A DNA stretch of 64,000 nt from JBOGOC01 sp050747525. Lineage in GTDB: Bacteria; Acidobacteriota; Polarisedimenticolia; JACPZX01; DASXTC01. A program made the position numbers and the translations under genes. The DNA is taken from assembly GCA_050747525.1 (NCBI GenBank), contig JBOGOC010000060.1:109612-173611 (forward strand), given 5' to 3'. Below the pieces are notes generated by a model. It was not told the DNA's origin, ran no database searches, and saw only the letters and a program-made list of their open reading frames with translations. Of this stretch, positions 13,998 through 22,150 are shown piece after piece. Position 1 is the stretch's first letter, and each line of letters opens with the position of its first letter.

Positions 13998-16658
13998 ATG
14001 GCGCTCGCGTCCGGCTCACGCCTCGGTCCCTACATCATCCTGTCGCCCCTTGCCGCGGGCGGGATGGGTGAGGTCTACCGCGCCCGCGACACCAGGCTGG
14101 ACCGCGAGGTGGCCATCAAGGTCCTTCCCCAGAAGACCGCCTCCGACCCGGAGGCGCTCGCGCGCTTCGAACGGGAGGCGAGGGCGGTCGCCGCCCTGTC
14201 GCACCCCAACATCCTGGCCATCCATGACTTCGCGGTGGACGGCGGCGTGGCCTTCTCGGTCACCGAGATGCTGACCGGCCAGACGCTGCGCGAGCGGATG
14301 GGCGGGTCGCCCCTTCCGGTGCGCAAGGCGGTCGACTACGCGCTCCAGATCGCGCGAGGGCTGGCCGCGGCGCACGACCGTGGCGTCATCCACCGGGACC
14401 TGAAGCCCGAGAACCTCTTCGTCACCAACGACGGCCAGATCAAGATCCTGGACTTCGGCCTGGCCAAGGTGGGCGGATCCGTCGAGAGCGAGGAAACGGC
14501 AGCCCCCACGGTCGACGCAGCCACGAAGCCCGGCACCATCATGGGAACGATGGGCTACATGTCGCCCGAGCAGGTCCGCGCCCAGGCCGTGGATCACCGC
14601 ACCGACATCTTCTCGCTGGGGGCCGTCCTGTACGAGATGCTCTCGGGGAAGCGCGCCTTCCATCGCGACACGGCGGCCGACACGATGAGCGCGATCCTGC
14701 GGGAGGACCCCGCCGAAACCGGGTCGTCGCGCGCGATGGTGCCGCCGGCCCTGGACCGGATCGTCCGGCACTGCCTGGAGAAGAGCCCCGCCGAGCGCTT
14801 CCAGTCCTCGCGCGACCTGGCCTTCGATCTGGAGGCCTTCTCCGCGGGGAGCGGCGCGACCGATTCCGCGGTGGGCCGCCCGCCGGCCGCGGCACGCCGG
14901 GCCTCGAGTGCGGTCGTGGGGATGGCCGCCTGCCTTCTCGCGGGGCTCCTGATCGGCGGGGGCGTGGCCTGGTGGCTCAGGCCCGCGGTGAGCGCCGAGC
15001 CTCCGGTGCTGAGGTTCCTGAGCGGCTCGGGGTTCGATCACGAGCCTTCGTCCTCGCGCGATGGCCGGCTGATCGCCTACGTGTCCACGCGCGACGGCCG
15101 CTCCGGCATCTGGCTCAAGCAGCATCCGGGAGGCGACCAGAAAGCCCTGACCAACGGGCCGCTCGACACCGGGCCGCGCGTGTCTCCGGATGGATCCCAG
15201 GTGCTCTTCGTGCGCGATGAGCAGGGGCACACCTCCCTCTTCCGGATCCCGGTGCTGGGAGGCGAGCCGCGGAAGGTGGTGGACGGCGCATACGGAGGAG
15301 ACTGGTCGCCCGACGGCAGACGCGTGGTCTTCCTTCGCACGGTGGAGGGGGAGGCGATCCTCCGCACGCAGATTGGCATCGGGGACATCAGCGGACAGGA
15401 AGTCTCGGTGATCACGCAGGTGGACCACGCCAGCCTGGCCTTTCCGAGATGGTCGCCGGATGGCTCCACCATTGCCTTCACCAGGGTGGCGGCGGAGAAC
15501 TCTCCCAACGACGTCCTTCTGGTCAGTGCGGACGGAAAACAGGTCAGGGCGATGGACCCACCTCCTCCGGCGGGGATCCTCTCCGGGGCGGCCTGGTCGG
15601 CGTCGTTGCTCATCTATGCCAAGGCGGAGAGCTTCGCCACGAGCGGGGCCACGGGTCCGGGACGGCTCATCCTGCAGGACACACGCTCCTCGCGCGCGGA
15701 GACGCTTCTGTGGCTTCCGGCGCAGACCGACGTGGTGGACGTCCTGGGTCCCGGAACGGTGGTCATGGGGATCACGCAGCAGCGCCGGAACCTGCGGGAG
15801 ATCCGGCTGCCCCCCGCGATCGCGGAAGAGAGGTGGCTGACACACGACGTCAGCTCCGATCGCCAGGCCACGGTCTCGCCGGACGGCGAATGGGTGCTGT
15901 TCTCGTCGACGCGCAGCGGCAACCTCGATCTGTGGAAGCTGTCCCGCAGCACGGGGGCCATCCATCGGCTCACGGATGACCCGGCGGATGACTGGGACCC
16001 GGCCTTCTCGCCCGATGGCCGGCAGGTGCTATGGAGCTCGAGCCGCGGCGGCCACTTCGAGATCTGGATGGGAGGGTCCGACGGGACCGGCGCGCGCCAG
16101 CTCACCCACGACGGCGTCGATGCGGAGAACCCGACCATGACCCCGGACGGGCAATGGGTGGTCTACAACTCCAGCAACCCGAAGAGCTCGGGCATCTGGA
16201 AGATGCGCGTGGACGGCCGGGACGCCGTGCGGCTCGTGGCGGGCACCTGGTCCACCCCGGATGTCTCTCCGGACGGCCGTCACGTCGCGTTCCGCACGGG
16301 TGGCGCGCAGCGTGACGTCCTGGTGGCGCGCGTGTCGGATGGAGGCCTGGTGGGAGATCCCGTCGAGCTGCCGGGTGACCTCCTCAACGCACGCCCGCGC
16401 TGGATGCCGGACGGGAAAACCCTGCTGTTCATCGGGACCGACGACGCCGGCCGGCGCGGAGTGTTCGCTCAGGACTTCGTCCCCGACGAGGGCCTGCGCG
16501 GCACGAGGCGGCCGCTGATCGATCCCGGACTGACCGGTGGCCCCGAGTCGTTCGGGGTCACCCCCGACGGGACGCGGCTCATCTTCTCGTCCGCCGAGCA
16601 GACCGACAGCCTCATGACCGCCGAAGGGCTCCGGAAGGTCGGCCCGAACATCCGGTAG
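13998..16658 (+). CDS. Membrane Ser/Thr protein kinase with WD40/TolB-like propeller
   Basis: An 886-aa PknB-type kinase. The kinase domain (about 10-280) has a Gly-rich loop (LAAGGMGEVYRARD), Lys41 in VAIKVLP, catalytic HRDLKPEN (Asp134), DFG (152-154) and activation segment TMGYMSPEQ. One TM helix (about 304-327) follows, then a C-terminal beta-propeller made of PD40/TolB-type repeats (SPDGRLI, SPDGSQVLF, WSPDGRRVVF, SPDGEWVLF, FSPDGRQVLW and others). All catalytic residues are intact. The propeller is expected outside the cytoplasm as a ligand or wall sensor. This architecture is especially common in Acidobacteriota. Confidence 0.9.
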   Translation: MALASGSRLGPYIILSPLAAGGMGEVYRARDTRLDREVAIKVLPQKTASDPEALARFEREARAVAALSHPNILAIHDFAVDGGVAFSVTEMLTGQTLRERMGGSPLPVRKAVDYALQIARGLAAAHDRGVIHRDLKPENLFVTNDGQIKILDFGLAKVGGSVESEETAAPTVDAATKPGTIMGTMGYMSPEQVRAQAVDHRTDIFSLGAVLYEMLSGKRAFHRDTAADTMSAILREDPAETGSSRAMVPPALDRIVRHCLEKSPAERFQSSRDLAFDLEAFSAGSGATDSAVGRPPAAARRASSAVVGMAACLLAGLLIGGGVAWWLRPAVSAEPPVLRFLSGSGFDHEPSSSRDGRLIAYVSTRDGRSGIWLKQHPGGDQKALTNGPLDTGPRVSPDGSQVLFVRDEQGHTSLFRIPVLGGEPRKVVDGAYGGDWSPDGRRVVFLRTVEGEAILRTQIGIGDISGQEVSVITQVDHASLAFPRWSPDGSTIAFTRVAAENSPNDVLLVSADGKQVRAMDPPPPAGILSGAAWSASLLIYAKAESFATSGATGPGRLILQDTRSSRAETLLWLPAQTDVVDVLGPGTVVMGITQQRRNLREIRLPPAIAEERWLTHDVSSDRQATVSPDGEWVLFSSTRSGNLDLWKLSRSTGAIHRLTDDPADDWDPAFSPDGRQVLWSSSRGGHFEIWMGGSDGTGARQLTHDGVDAENPTMTPDGQWVVYNSSNPKSSGIWKMRVDGRDAVRLVAGTWSTPDVSPDGRHVAFRTGGAQRDVLVARVSDGGLVGDPVELPGDLLNARPRWMPDGKTLLFIGTDDAGRRGVFAQDFVPDEGLRGTRRPLIDPGLTGGPESFGVTPDGTRLIFSSAEQTDSLMTAEGLRKVGPNIR

Positions 16659-16668
16659 CGCGGGACAC

Positions 16669-17223
16669 TCAGCCGCGGGCATGCCGCGCGGCGAGCACGG
16701 GCATGGCGCCCGCGATCAACCCGGCGGCCATCCCGGCCACACCGATGAGACCGTAGATCAGGCACCCGACGGATCCCGCCAGCCCTGCGATCAGGCTGGC
16801 CGCCACCAGCGGGATGCCGCGCCCTTCGCCTGGGCGCGGAGCCAGCAGAGGCAGGGCGATCCCTCCGGCCACCCCCGCCAGGATGCACACGGTGGGGTAC
16901 AGGGAGCAGCCCGCCGGCGTGCAGGCGTGCGATATGGCCTGCGCCACGATGGGCACGAGCATCGGGGCCGCTCCCGCCAGCAGGCCCGGGCGAACGCCGC
17001 GCCCCCAGGCCTGACCGCGCCAGAGGCAGAAGGCGACGGCCAGCACCAGCGCCGCGGCGCTGGCCACGATCCTTCCAGGCTCCGGGCAGCAGAGGTACGC
17101 GGCGCCGGCCGCGGGGAGGAGCCACGCCGCGCGCGCCAGCGACCAGGATGCGCGCCCCGCCTCGTACGCGCGCAGGGCACGGACGCGCAGGGCCTGGTGT
17201 CGCATCGCCTCAACGGCGTTCAT
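16669..17223 (-). CDS. Multi-pass membrane protein in ECF sigma operon
   Basis: A 184-aa protein with about five or six TM segments after a basic N-terminus (MNAVEAMRHQALRVRALRAYE). Two Cys pairs lie between helices (YLCCPEPG and HACTPAGCSLYP). The start at 17223 overlaps the sigma-factor stop by 14 bases. No family recognised with certainty; the position right after an ECF sigma gene is where anti-sigma factors normally sit, but the N-terminal cytoplasmic part is too short for a classical zinc-binding anti-sigma domain. It may be a sensor or transporter controlled by the sigma factor. Confidence 0.6.
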   Translation of the reverse strand: MNAVEAMRHQALRVRALRAYEAGRASWSLARAAWLLPAAGAAYLCCPEPGRIVASAAALVLAVAFCLWRGQAWGRGVRPGLLAGAAPMLVPIVAQAISHACTPAGCSLYPTVCILAGVAGGIALPLLAPRPGEGRGIPLVAASLIAGLAGSVGCLIYGLIGVAGMAAGLIAGAMPVLAARHARG

Positions 17224-17752
17224 CGATGGTCCTCCATGCCTCGCGCAGCCGCGCCAGGGCCCGCTCCACCCGCTTGCGGAACGTGGCCGCGGCCACGGCG
17301 GCGCGGTCGCCTCGCGCGTAAAGGCGCAGCGTCTCGGCGTCCTCGGGCCGAAGCGCCCCAAGCGCCTCACGCAGCATCGATTCCAGATCGGCCAGCATCG
17401 CGGCGTCTTCCGGTCCGGGGCCGGGATCGGGCGTCTCTGCCATCCGGGAGGAGGCCGCCTGTTCGCGGCGCCGCATCCTGCGCTTTCTGAGGGTGCGCAC
17501 CTCGAACCCGGCGATCCCCAGGGCCCAGGCCAGCGCGCTGCGGGAAGAATCGAACTCCGAGGCTCTCCGGAGGATGCGCACCAGCGCTTCCTGGGCCGCG
17601 TCCTCGGCGTCCTCCGGCCCCAGGTGGCGGCCGGTGAACCTGCGCAGCAGCGGCCACAGAGACTCGAAGACCGGATGGAAGGCCCCGCGATCCCCGTCGG
17701 CGAGCCGCTCCATGAGCCGCTGAAGGCTTTCGTCGGAGATGGGGCGATCCAT
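17210..17752 (-). CDS. ECF-type RNA polymerase sigma factor
   Basis: A 180-aa sigma-70 family protein. Region 2 is visible in FHPVFESLWPLLRRFTGRHL and LGPEDAEDAAQEALVRILRR; region 4 is at the C-terminus (LRPEDAETLRLYARGD then TFRKRVERALARLREAWR), somewhat degenerate with 'AVAAATFRKRVERAL' replacing the usual helix-turn-helix. The start at 17752 gives MDRPISDESLQRLMERL, a normal ECF N-terminus. It sits between a Cys-rich peptide gene and a membrane-protein gene, so it probably directs a response sensed by these partners. Confidence 0.8.
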   Translation of the reverse strand: MDRPISDESLQRLMERLADGDRGAFHPVFESLWPLLRRFTGRHLGPEDAEDAAQEALVRILRRASEFDSSRSALAWALGIAGFEVRTLRKRRMRRREQAASSRMAETPDPGPGPEDAAMLADLESMLREALGALRPEDAETLRLYARGDRAAVAAATFRKRVERALARLREAWRTIDERR

Positions 17753-17774
17753 CCGGCCTCTTAGAGAGCAGGAC

Positions 17775-17903
17775 TCACGAACAGCAGGAGGGGCAGCAGC
17801 AACAGGCCTCCACCGCCTGTTCCGCCGCCCAGACGGCCCACGCCGTCCCGGACACCGCGACCACGAACAGTGCCGGTGCGAAACGCTTGAGTGACTGCAG
17901 CAT
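17775..17903 (-). CDS. 42-aa secreted or membrane peptide with Cys-rich tail
   Basis: A small gene with a strong Shine-Dalgarno (GGAGGT, 6 bases before ATG 17903). The peptide has a basic start and a hydrophobic segment (MLQSLKRFAPALFVVAVSG, about residues 9-26), then AEQAVEACCCCPSCCS at the C-terminus: six Cys in the last nine residues. The stop is 22 bases before the sigma-factor ATG, so the two are probably co-transcribed. The Cys block could bind Cu, Zn or Fe-S, or be a redox switch. No known family recognised. Confidence 0.55.
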   Translation of the reverse strand: MLQSLKRFAPALFVVAVSGTAWAVWAAEQAVEACCCCPSCCS

Positions 17904-18000
17904 CGTCGGACCTCCACGAGCACGCGCCGTCTCAGGCTCATGAGAAGCCGGGGGGCGGGCTCTGCCGGGATAGGCGCATCAAGCCCGGAGCGTGACACCT

Positions 18001-18028
18001 ATAACGCGCCCCACCAGGCCTTGATTCC
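18001..18028 (-). promoter_or_regulatory. Candidate ECF-type (autoregulatory) promoter
   Basis: On the minus strand GGAATC (18023-18028) and CGTTAT (18001-18006) are separated by 16 bases, resembling the GGAAY / CGTT pattern recognised by many ECF sigma factors. It lies about 100 bases upstream of the Cys-rich peptide gene, the first gene of the sigma operon. Confidence 0.35.
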
Positions 18029-18058
18029 TGGAGTATCCTCACCCCGGAGAGACGCCCC

Positions 18059-18592
18059 ATGGACTTCGTCAGGGTCGCGGCCGCCCTATCAGACTTCCTG
18101 CGAAAGGAGCGCTTTCCCTTCGCGGTCGCGGGGGCCTTCGCCCTTCATGCCTATGGTGTCTCCCGTGCCACCGCGGATCTGGACTTCGTCACCGATGCCG
18201 GCGCGCGCGATCCACTGGTTGCCTTCCTCGTTTCGCTCGGTTATGAGACGCTTCACGTGAGCCAGGGCTTCTCGAACCACGTGCACCAGGATCCCGCGCT
18301 CGGACGCGTGGACATCATCTATGTGGAAGGGGACACATCGCGGCGGCTGTTCGCCGAAGCGGCGACCGTGCTGCGGCTCGACTCGGGACTCGAGCTGCCG
18401 GTCCCAACCCCCGAGCACATCATCGCCATGAAGGTCCACGCCATGAAGAATGATCCTCGCCGCACATTCCAGGAGATGGCCGACATCCAGCGGCTGCTTC
18501 TTCTTCCCGGGATCGACCGGGCCCAGGTCGCCCTGGCCTTCGAGAGGGCGGGACTCCGCCGGAAATACGATGAGATCCTCGAATCACTCTGA
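18059..18592 (+). CDS. AbiEii-type nucleotidyltransferase fold protein
   Basis: A 177-aa nucleotidyltransferase-fold protein. The first motif FAVAGAFALHAYGVSRATADLDFVTD has the AG...DLD pattern (DxD metal ligands) and GRVDIIYVEG supplies the third acidic strand; TPEHIIAMKVHAMKND and RTFQEMADIQRLL match the C-terminal helices of AbiEii/AbiGii-type toxins and MNT-like proteins. Compared with AbiEii toxins (about 300 aa) it is short. It overlaps a 69-aa partner, so a toxin-antitoxin pair is possible, but many such proteins are housekeeping or orphan. Confidence 0.65.
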   Translation: MDFVRVAAALSDFLRKERFPFAVAGAFALHAYGVSRATADLDFVTDAGARDPLVAFLVSLGYETLHVSQGFSNHVHQDPALGRVDIIYVEGDTSRRLFAEAATVLRLDSGLELPVPTPEHIIAMKVHAMKNDPRRTFQEMADIQRLLLLPGIDRAQVALAFERAGLRRKYDEILESL

Positions 18593-18779
18593 GCCGCTGG
18601 ACTTGGATGACGGCCTGCCGGTGACGGCGCAGGACATCGAGGCACTGTTCCGCGCCAGGATGCAGAGCACCCCCCTATCCTTCGCTCTCTACATCGCGTT
18701 CCTGGCAGGGCTCCCCCCGATGGATCAGGAAAGCCTCCGGTCGAGGCCGGGACCCGGCGGCGAGCCATTCAGGCTGTGA
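18570..18779 (+). CDS. Small protein overlapping the nucleotidyltransferase gene
   Basis: A 69-aa frame starting with ATG inside the last 23 bases of the nucleotidyltransferase gene. The peptide is acidic at the start (LDLDDGLPVTAQDIEALFRARM) with one hydrophobic patch (LSFALYIAFLAGLPP). No family recognised. The 23-bp overlap suggests translational coupling with the upstream gene. It could be the partner or antitoxin-like component; evidence is positional only. Confidence 0.4.
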   Translation: MRSSNHSEPLDLDDGLPVTAQDIEALFRARMQSTPLSFALYIAFLAGLPPMDQESLRSRPGPGGEPFRL

Positions 18780-18780
18780 C

Positions 18781-19593
18781 TTAGCGCGTCGCCGCCTTCA
18801 TGTCCGCCACGAGCTTCTGCAGTGTCTCGATCAGGCGGGGGGGATCTTCCCGATGCTCGCCGATTTTCCCGGCCAGGGCCGATCCGGAGATGGCGCCGGC
18901 GGCCCCCATGCGCAGGGCTTCGCGCACGTGGGCCGGGGACGCGATCCCGAACCCCAGCAGGGGAGGGGCCGACTCGAGCGCGCTCAGGCGACGGATGACC
19001 CCGGCCGCGTCGTCGCGAAGGCGGGCGTCGGCGCCGGTCACGCCGGGGCGGGAGGTGACGTAGACGTAGCCGTGGCTGGCTCGGGCGATCCGCCGCAGCC
19101 GCTCGTCGTCCGCGTTGGGAGGCGCGATGAAGACGGGGTCGATCCCGCGCGCGGCGCAGGCCTGAGCCAGCGGAAGGCATTCGGCCACCGGCAGGTCGGC
19201 CACCAGCACCGAGTCGGCTCCCGCATCGGCGGCACGCGCGCAGAACGTCTCGTATCCCTGATGGACGACCAGATTGGCGTACACCAGCAAGCCGATGGGG
19301 AGATCGGGGGACTCATCCCGGATCGCGGCGAGAATCTTCCAGGCGTCCGCGGGGCGTGCCCCGGAGGCCAGCGCGCGCCCGCACGCGGCCTGGATCGCCG
19401 GGCCGTCGGCCACCGGGTCGGAGAAGGGGAGCCCCAGCTCCAGCGCGTCGGCCCCCGCGCTCACCAGACAGCGCACGATCGACAGGCTGGTGGCCGGATC
19501 GGGATCCCCCAGCACCACGAACGGGACGAACGCCCCCTCCCCGCGCTCGCGCAGGCGCTGGAACATCGCCTGGTAGCGGTGGGCCCGGGTCAT
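18781..19593 (-). CDS. trpA: Tryptophan synthase alpha chain
   Basis: A 270-aa TIM-barrel protein that cleaves indole-3-glycerol phosphate to indole and glyceraldehyde-3-phosphate, with TrpB as partner. The catalytic Glu is in ADALELGLPFSDPVADGP and the catalytic Asp in PFSDP; the phosphate loop is near LLGFGIASPAHV and GAISGSALAGKI. Length and ends are normal. Its ATG overlaps the trpB stop (ATGA, 19590-19593), typical of trpBA coupling. Last gene of the aroF-trp operon. Confidence 0.95.
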   Translation of the reverse strand: MTRAHRYQAMFQRLRERGEGAFVPFVVLGDPDPATSLSIVRCLVSAGADALELGLPFSDPVADGPAIQAACGRALASGARPADAWKILAAIRDESPDLPIGLLVYANLVVHQGYETFCARAADAGADSVLVADLPVAECLPLAQACAARGIDPVFIAPPNADDERLRRIARASHGYVYVTSRPGVTGADARLRDDAAGVIRRLSALESAPPLLGFGIASPAHVREALRMGAAGAISGSALAGKIGEHREDPPRLIETLQKLVADMKAATR

Positions 19594-20777
19594 GGCGAGG
19601 TTCCCCCGGGGCCGCGCTCGCGCGCCACGGTGGCCAGGTCCTTGTCGCCACGGCCCGACAGGTTCACCAGGATGTCGAAAGGACGCGAGCCGGCGCGCGC
19701 CATGCGCAGCGCCGCGGCGAGCGCGTGGGCCGACTCGAGCGCGGGCAGGATCCCTTCGTGCCGCGCGAGGGCCTCGAACGCGTCGAGCGCCTCGGTGTCG
19801 GTGCAGGCCTCGTACTGGACCCGGCCCGTCTCCCGCAAGTGCGCGTGCTCGGGCCCGACGGCCGGATAGTCGAGGCCGGCGGAGACCGAATGCGACGGGA
19901 TCACCTGGCCGTCGTCATCCTGAAGAAGCAGGGTGAGCGCGCCGTGCAGCACCCCGGTGCGCCCGCGCTCCAGCGTGGCCCCGTGCCGCCGCGTGTCGAG
20001 CCCCTCGCCCGCCGCCTCCACGCCGACCAGCCGCACCGTCTTGTCGTCCAGGAAGTCCGAGAAGATCCCCAGAGCGTTGGAGCCTCCTCCCACGCACGCC
20101 ACGACCACGTCGGGCAGTCGTCCATTGCGCAGCAGGAACTGCGCGCGCGCCTCGCGGCCGATCACGCGCTGGAACTCGCGCACCATCAGGGGAAAGGGAT
20201 GCGGGCCCGCCACGGTCCCCAGCAGGTAGTGCGTCGTCTCGTACGATCCGGACCAGTCGCGCATCGCCTCGTTGATGGCGTCCTTGAGGGTGGCCGATCC
20301 CGCGCTGACCGGGATCACCTCGGCTCCCATGAGCCGCATGCGCTGCACGTTGAGGGCCTGGCGCTCGATGTCTTCGGACCCCATGTAGATGCTCGCGCGC
20401 AGGCCGAGCACCGCCGCCGTGAGCGCCACCGCCACCCCGTGCTGGCCGGCTCCCGTCTCGGCGATGAGCCGCCGCTTGCCCATCCTGCGGGCGAGCAGCC
20501 CCTGGGCCAGGGCCTGATTGGTCTTGTGGGCGCCGCCGTGCAGCAGGTCCTCGCGCTTGAGCCAGAGACGGCAGGCCGTGTCGCTCGCCAGGTTGCGGCA
20601 GGCGTACAGCGGCGTGGGCCGCCCAGCGTAGTCACTGAGCAGTTGATCGAGCTCGCTGATGAATCCCGTGTCGTCGCGCGCCTCCAGCCACGCGGCCTCC
20701 AGCTCCTCGAGCGCGGCGAACAGCACCTCCGGGACGAAGGCGCCGCCGTACTTTCCGAAGTAGCCGTCCAGCTTCAT
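19590..20777 (-). CDS. trpB: Tryptophan synthase beta chain
   Basis: A 395-aa PLP enzyme joining indole and serine to give tryptophan. Start MKLDGYFGKYGGAFVPEVLF is the canonical TrpB N-terminus. The PLP lysine lies in GGAHKTNQALAQG, the phosphate cup is GGGSNALGIF, and GAGQHGVAVALTAAV carries the catalytic Glu/Gln-rich loop (ETGAGQHG). Overlaps the trpCF stop (ATGA, 20774-20777) and trpA. Complete and of normal length. Confidence 0.95.
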   Translation of the reverse strand: MKLDGYFGKYGGAFVPEVLFAALEELEAAWLEARDDTGFISELDQLLSDYAGRPTPLYACRNLASDTACRLWLKREDLLHGGAHKTNQALAQGLLARRMGKRRLIAETGAGQHGVAVALTAAVLGLRASIYMGSEDIERQALNVQRMRLMGAEVIPVSAGSATLKDAINEAMRDWSGSYETTHYLLGTVAGPHPFPLMVREFQRVIGREARAQFLLRNGRLPDVVVACVGGGSNALGIFSDFLDDKTVRLVGVEAAGEGLDTRRHGATLERGRTGVLHGALTLLLQDDDGQVIPSHSVSAGLDYPAVGPEHAHLRETGRVQYEACTDTEALDAFEALARHEGILPALESAHALAAALRMARAGSRPFDILVNLSGRGDKDLATVARERGPGGTSP

Positions 20778-22150
20778 GCGCGCCCCCTCGTCGTCCCGCG
20801 CAGCGCCGAGAAGAAGTCGTCCAGGCGCGCGCGGCTCTTGATCCCGGGGGAAGCTTCCACCCCGGAGCCGACGTCCAGCATCCCCGCCCCCAGGGCGCCG
20901 GCCGCTTCCACGTTGTCCGGCTCCAGCCCTCCGGCCACGATGATTCGATCCAGATCGGGGTGGCCGTGCAGGAGAGACCAGTCGAAACGCCGGCCGGTCC
21001 CTCCGCGGGCGTCCGGATCGTATCCATCCAGCAGCAGGCGATCGGCCCCCGTTTCGGCGAGCCGGGGGGGACGGCCCTGCACGCGCCATGCCTTCCAGAT
21101 CTCGCAGCGCGGAGGAAGCAGCGTCCGAAGCCGGGCCACGCAGGCGGCGTCCTCCTCGCCGTGAAGCTGCACCGCGTCGAGCGACAGCATGCGGGTGTGC
21201 CAGGCGATTCGCTCGGGGCTCTCGTTGACGAACACGCCGGCCCACGACAGGTCCGCTCCCGAGCGGACCCCGGCCGCCTGCGCCGCGTCCAGCCGGCGGG
21301 GGGACTCGGGCGCGAAGACGAGCCCTCCCCACGTGGCGCCGGCCTCCCTGGCGGCCGCGGCGTCGTGCGCCCGCGTGAGGCCGCACACTTTCACCTCGCC
21401 GAAGATCAGGGTGCGCACTCCATGGTCGAGGCGCGGTTGCCGGACCAGCGACGATCCCACCAGGAAGGCGTCGGCATGCGCGCTCAGGGAGCGCAGGTCC
21501 GCCCGCGACGTGATCCCCGATTCTGCCACCACGATCCGGTCGGACGGAACCAGAGGCGCCAGGGACCGGATCGTCGCCAGGTCCACCTTCAACGTCGCGA
21601 GGTCCCGGCTGTTGATCCCGATGAGGGGCGCGTCGAGGGCCAGCGCCCGGCGCAGCTCGGTCCCGGTGTGCACTTCGGTCAGGATGTCCAGGCCGCAGGC
21701 CTTCGCCTCGGCGGCGCACGCCTTCCAGGCCTCGTCGTCCAGCACCGAGAGCATCAGCAGCACGGCGTCGGCCCCGGCCGCGCGCGACTCGGCGATCTGG
21801 CAGGGATCCACCATGAAGTCCTTCCTCAGCAGGGGCAGGGAGACCGCCTCTCTCACGCGGCGCAGGTCGTCCAGGGAGCCTCCGAAGAACGGGCCGTCCG
21901 TGAGCACCGACACGGCGTCGGCGAACGGGGCGTAGGCGCGCGCCACCTCCACGGCATCGTACGGCTCGCGCAGCGGTCCGGAGGAAGGAGACCTCCCCTT
22001 GCACTCCAGGATGAGGCGGGCCCGCCCGGGCCCGAGCGCGGCGGCGAAGGAGCGTCTCTCCGGGAACGGGCCCGCCGCACGCGGCCTCCGCTCGCTCTTC
22101 GCGCGCGCGACCTCGCGGCGCTTGGCGGCCAGGATCTCGTCAAGCGCCAT
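20774..22150 (-). CDS. trpCF: Bifunctional indole-3-glycerol-phosphate synthase / phosphoribosylanthranilate isomerase
   Basis: A 458-aa fusion of two TIM barrels. TrpC, residues 1 to about 255: MALDEILAAKRREV, LILECKGRSPSSGP, LRKDFMVDPCQI, GINSRDLATLKVD and VAESGITSRADL. TrpF, about 255-458: EVKVCGLTRAHDA, TWGGLVFAPESPR, LDAVQLHGEED and RIIVAGGLEPDNV. Catalytic Cys of TrpF (KVCGLT) and the TrpC Lys/Glu pairs are present. The TrpC-TrpF fusion is familiar from enterobacteria; here it sits between trpD and trpB. It overlaps trpD by 11 bases. Confidence 0.95.
   Translation of the reverse strand: MALDEILAAKRREVARAKSERRPRAAGPFPERRSFAAALGPGRARLILECKGRSPSSGPLREPYDAVEVARAYAPFADAVSVLTDGPFFGGSLDDLRRVREAVSLPLLRKDFMVDPCQIAESRAAGADAVLLMLSVLDDEAWKACAAEAKACGLDILTEVHTGTELRRALALDAPLIGINSRDLATLKVDLATIRSLAPLVPSDRIVVAESGITSRADLRSLSAHADAFLVGSSLVRQPRLDHGVRTLIFGEVKVCGLTRAHDAAAAREAGATWGGLVFAPESPRRLDAAQAAGVRSGADLSWAGVFVNESPERIAWHTRMLSLDAVQLHGEEDAACVARLRTLLPPRCEIWKAWRVQGRPPRLAETGADRLLLDGYDPDARGGTGRRFDWSLLHGHPDLDRIIVAGGLEPDNVEAAGALGAGMLDVGSGVEASPGIKSRARLDDFFSALRGTTRGRA

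Noticed and set aside
17904..17998. N-terminal extension of the sigma factor reading through to 17998
   Set aside because: It covers the Cys-rich peptide gene in another phase, contains no sigma features, and the normal ECF start is at 17752.
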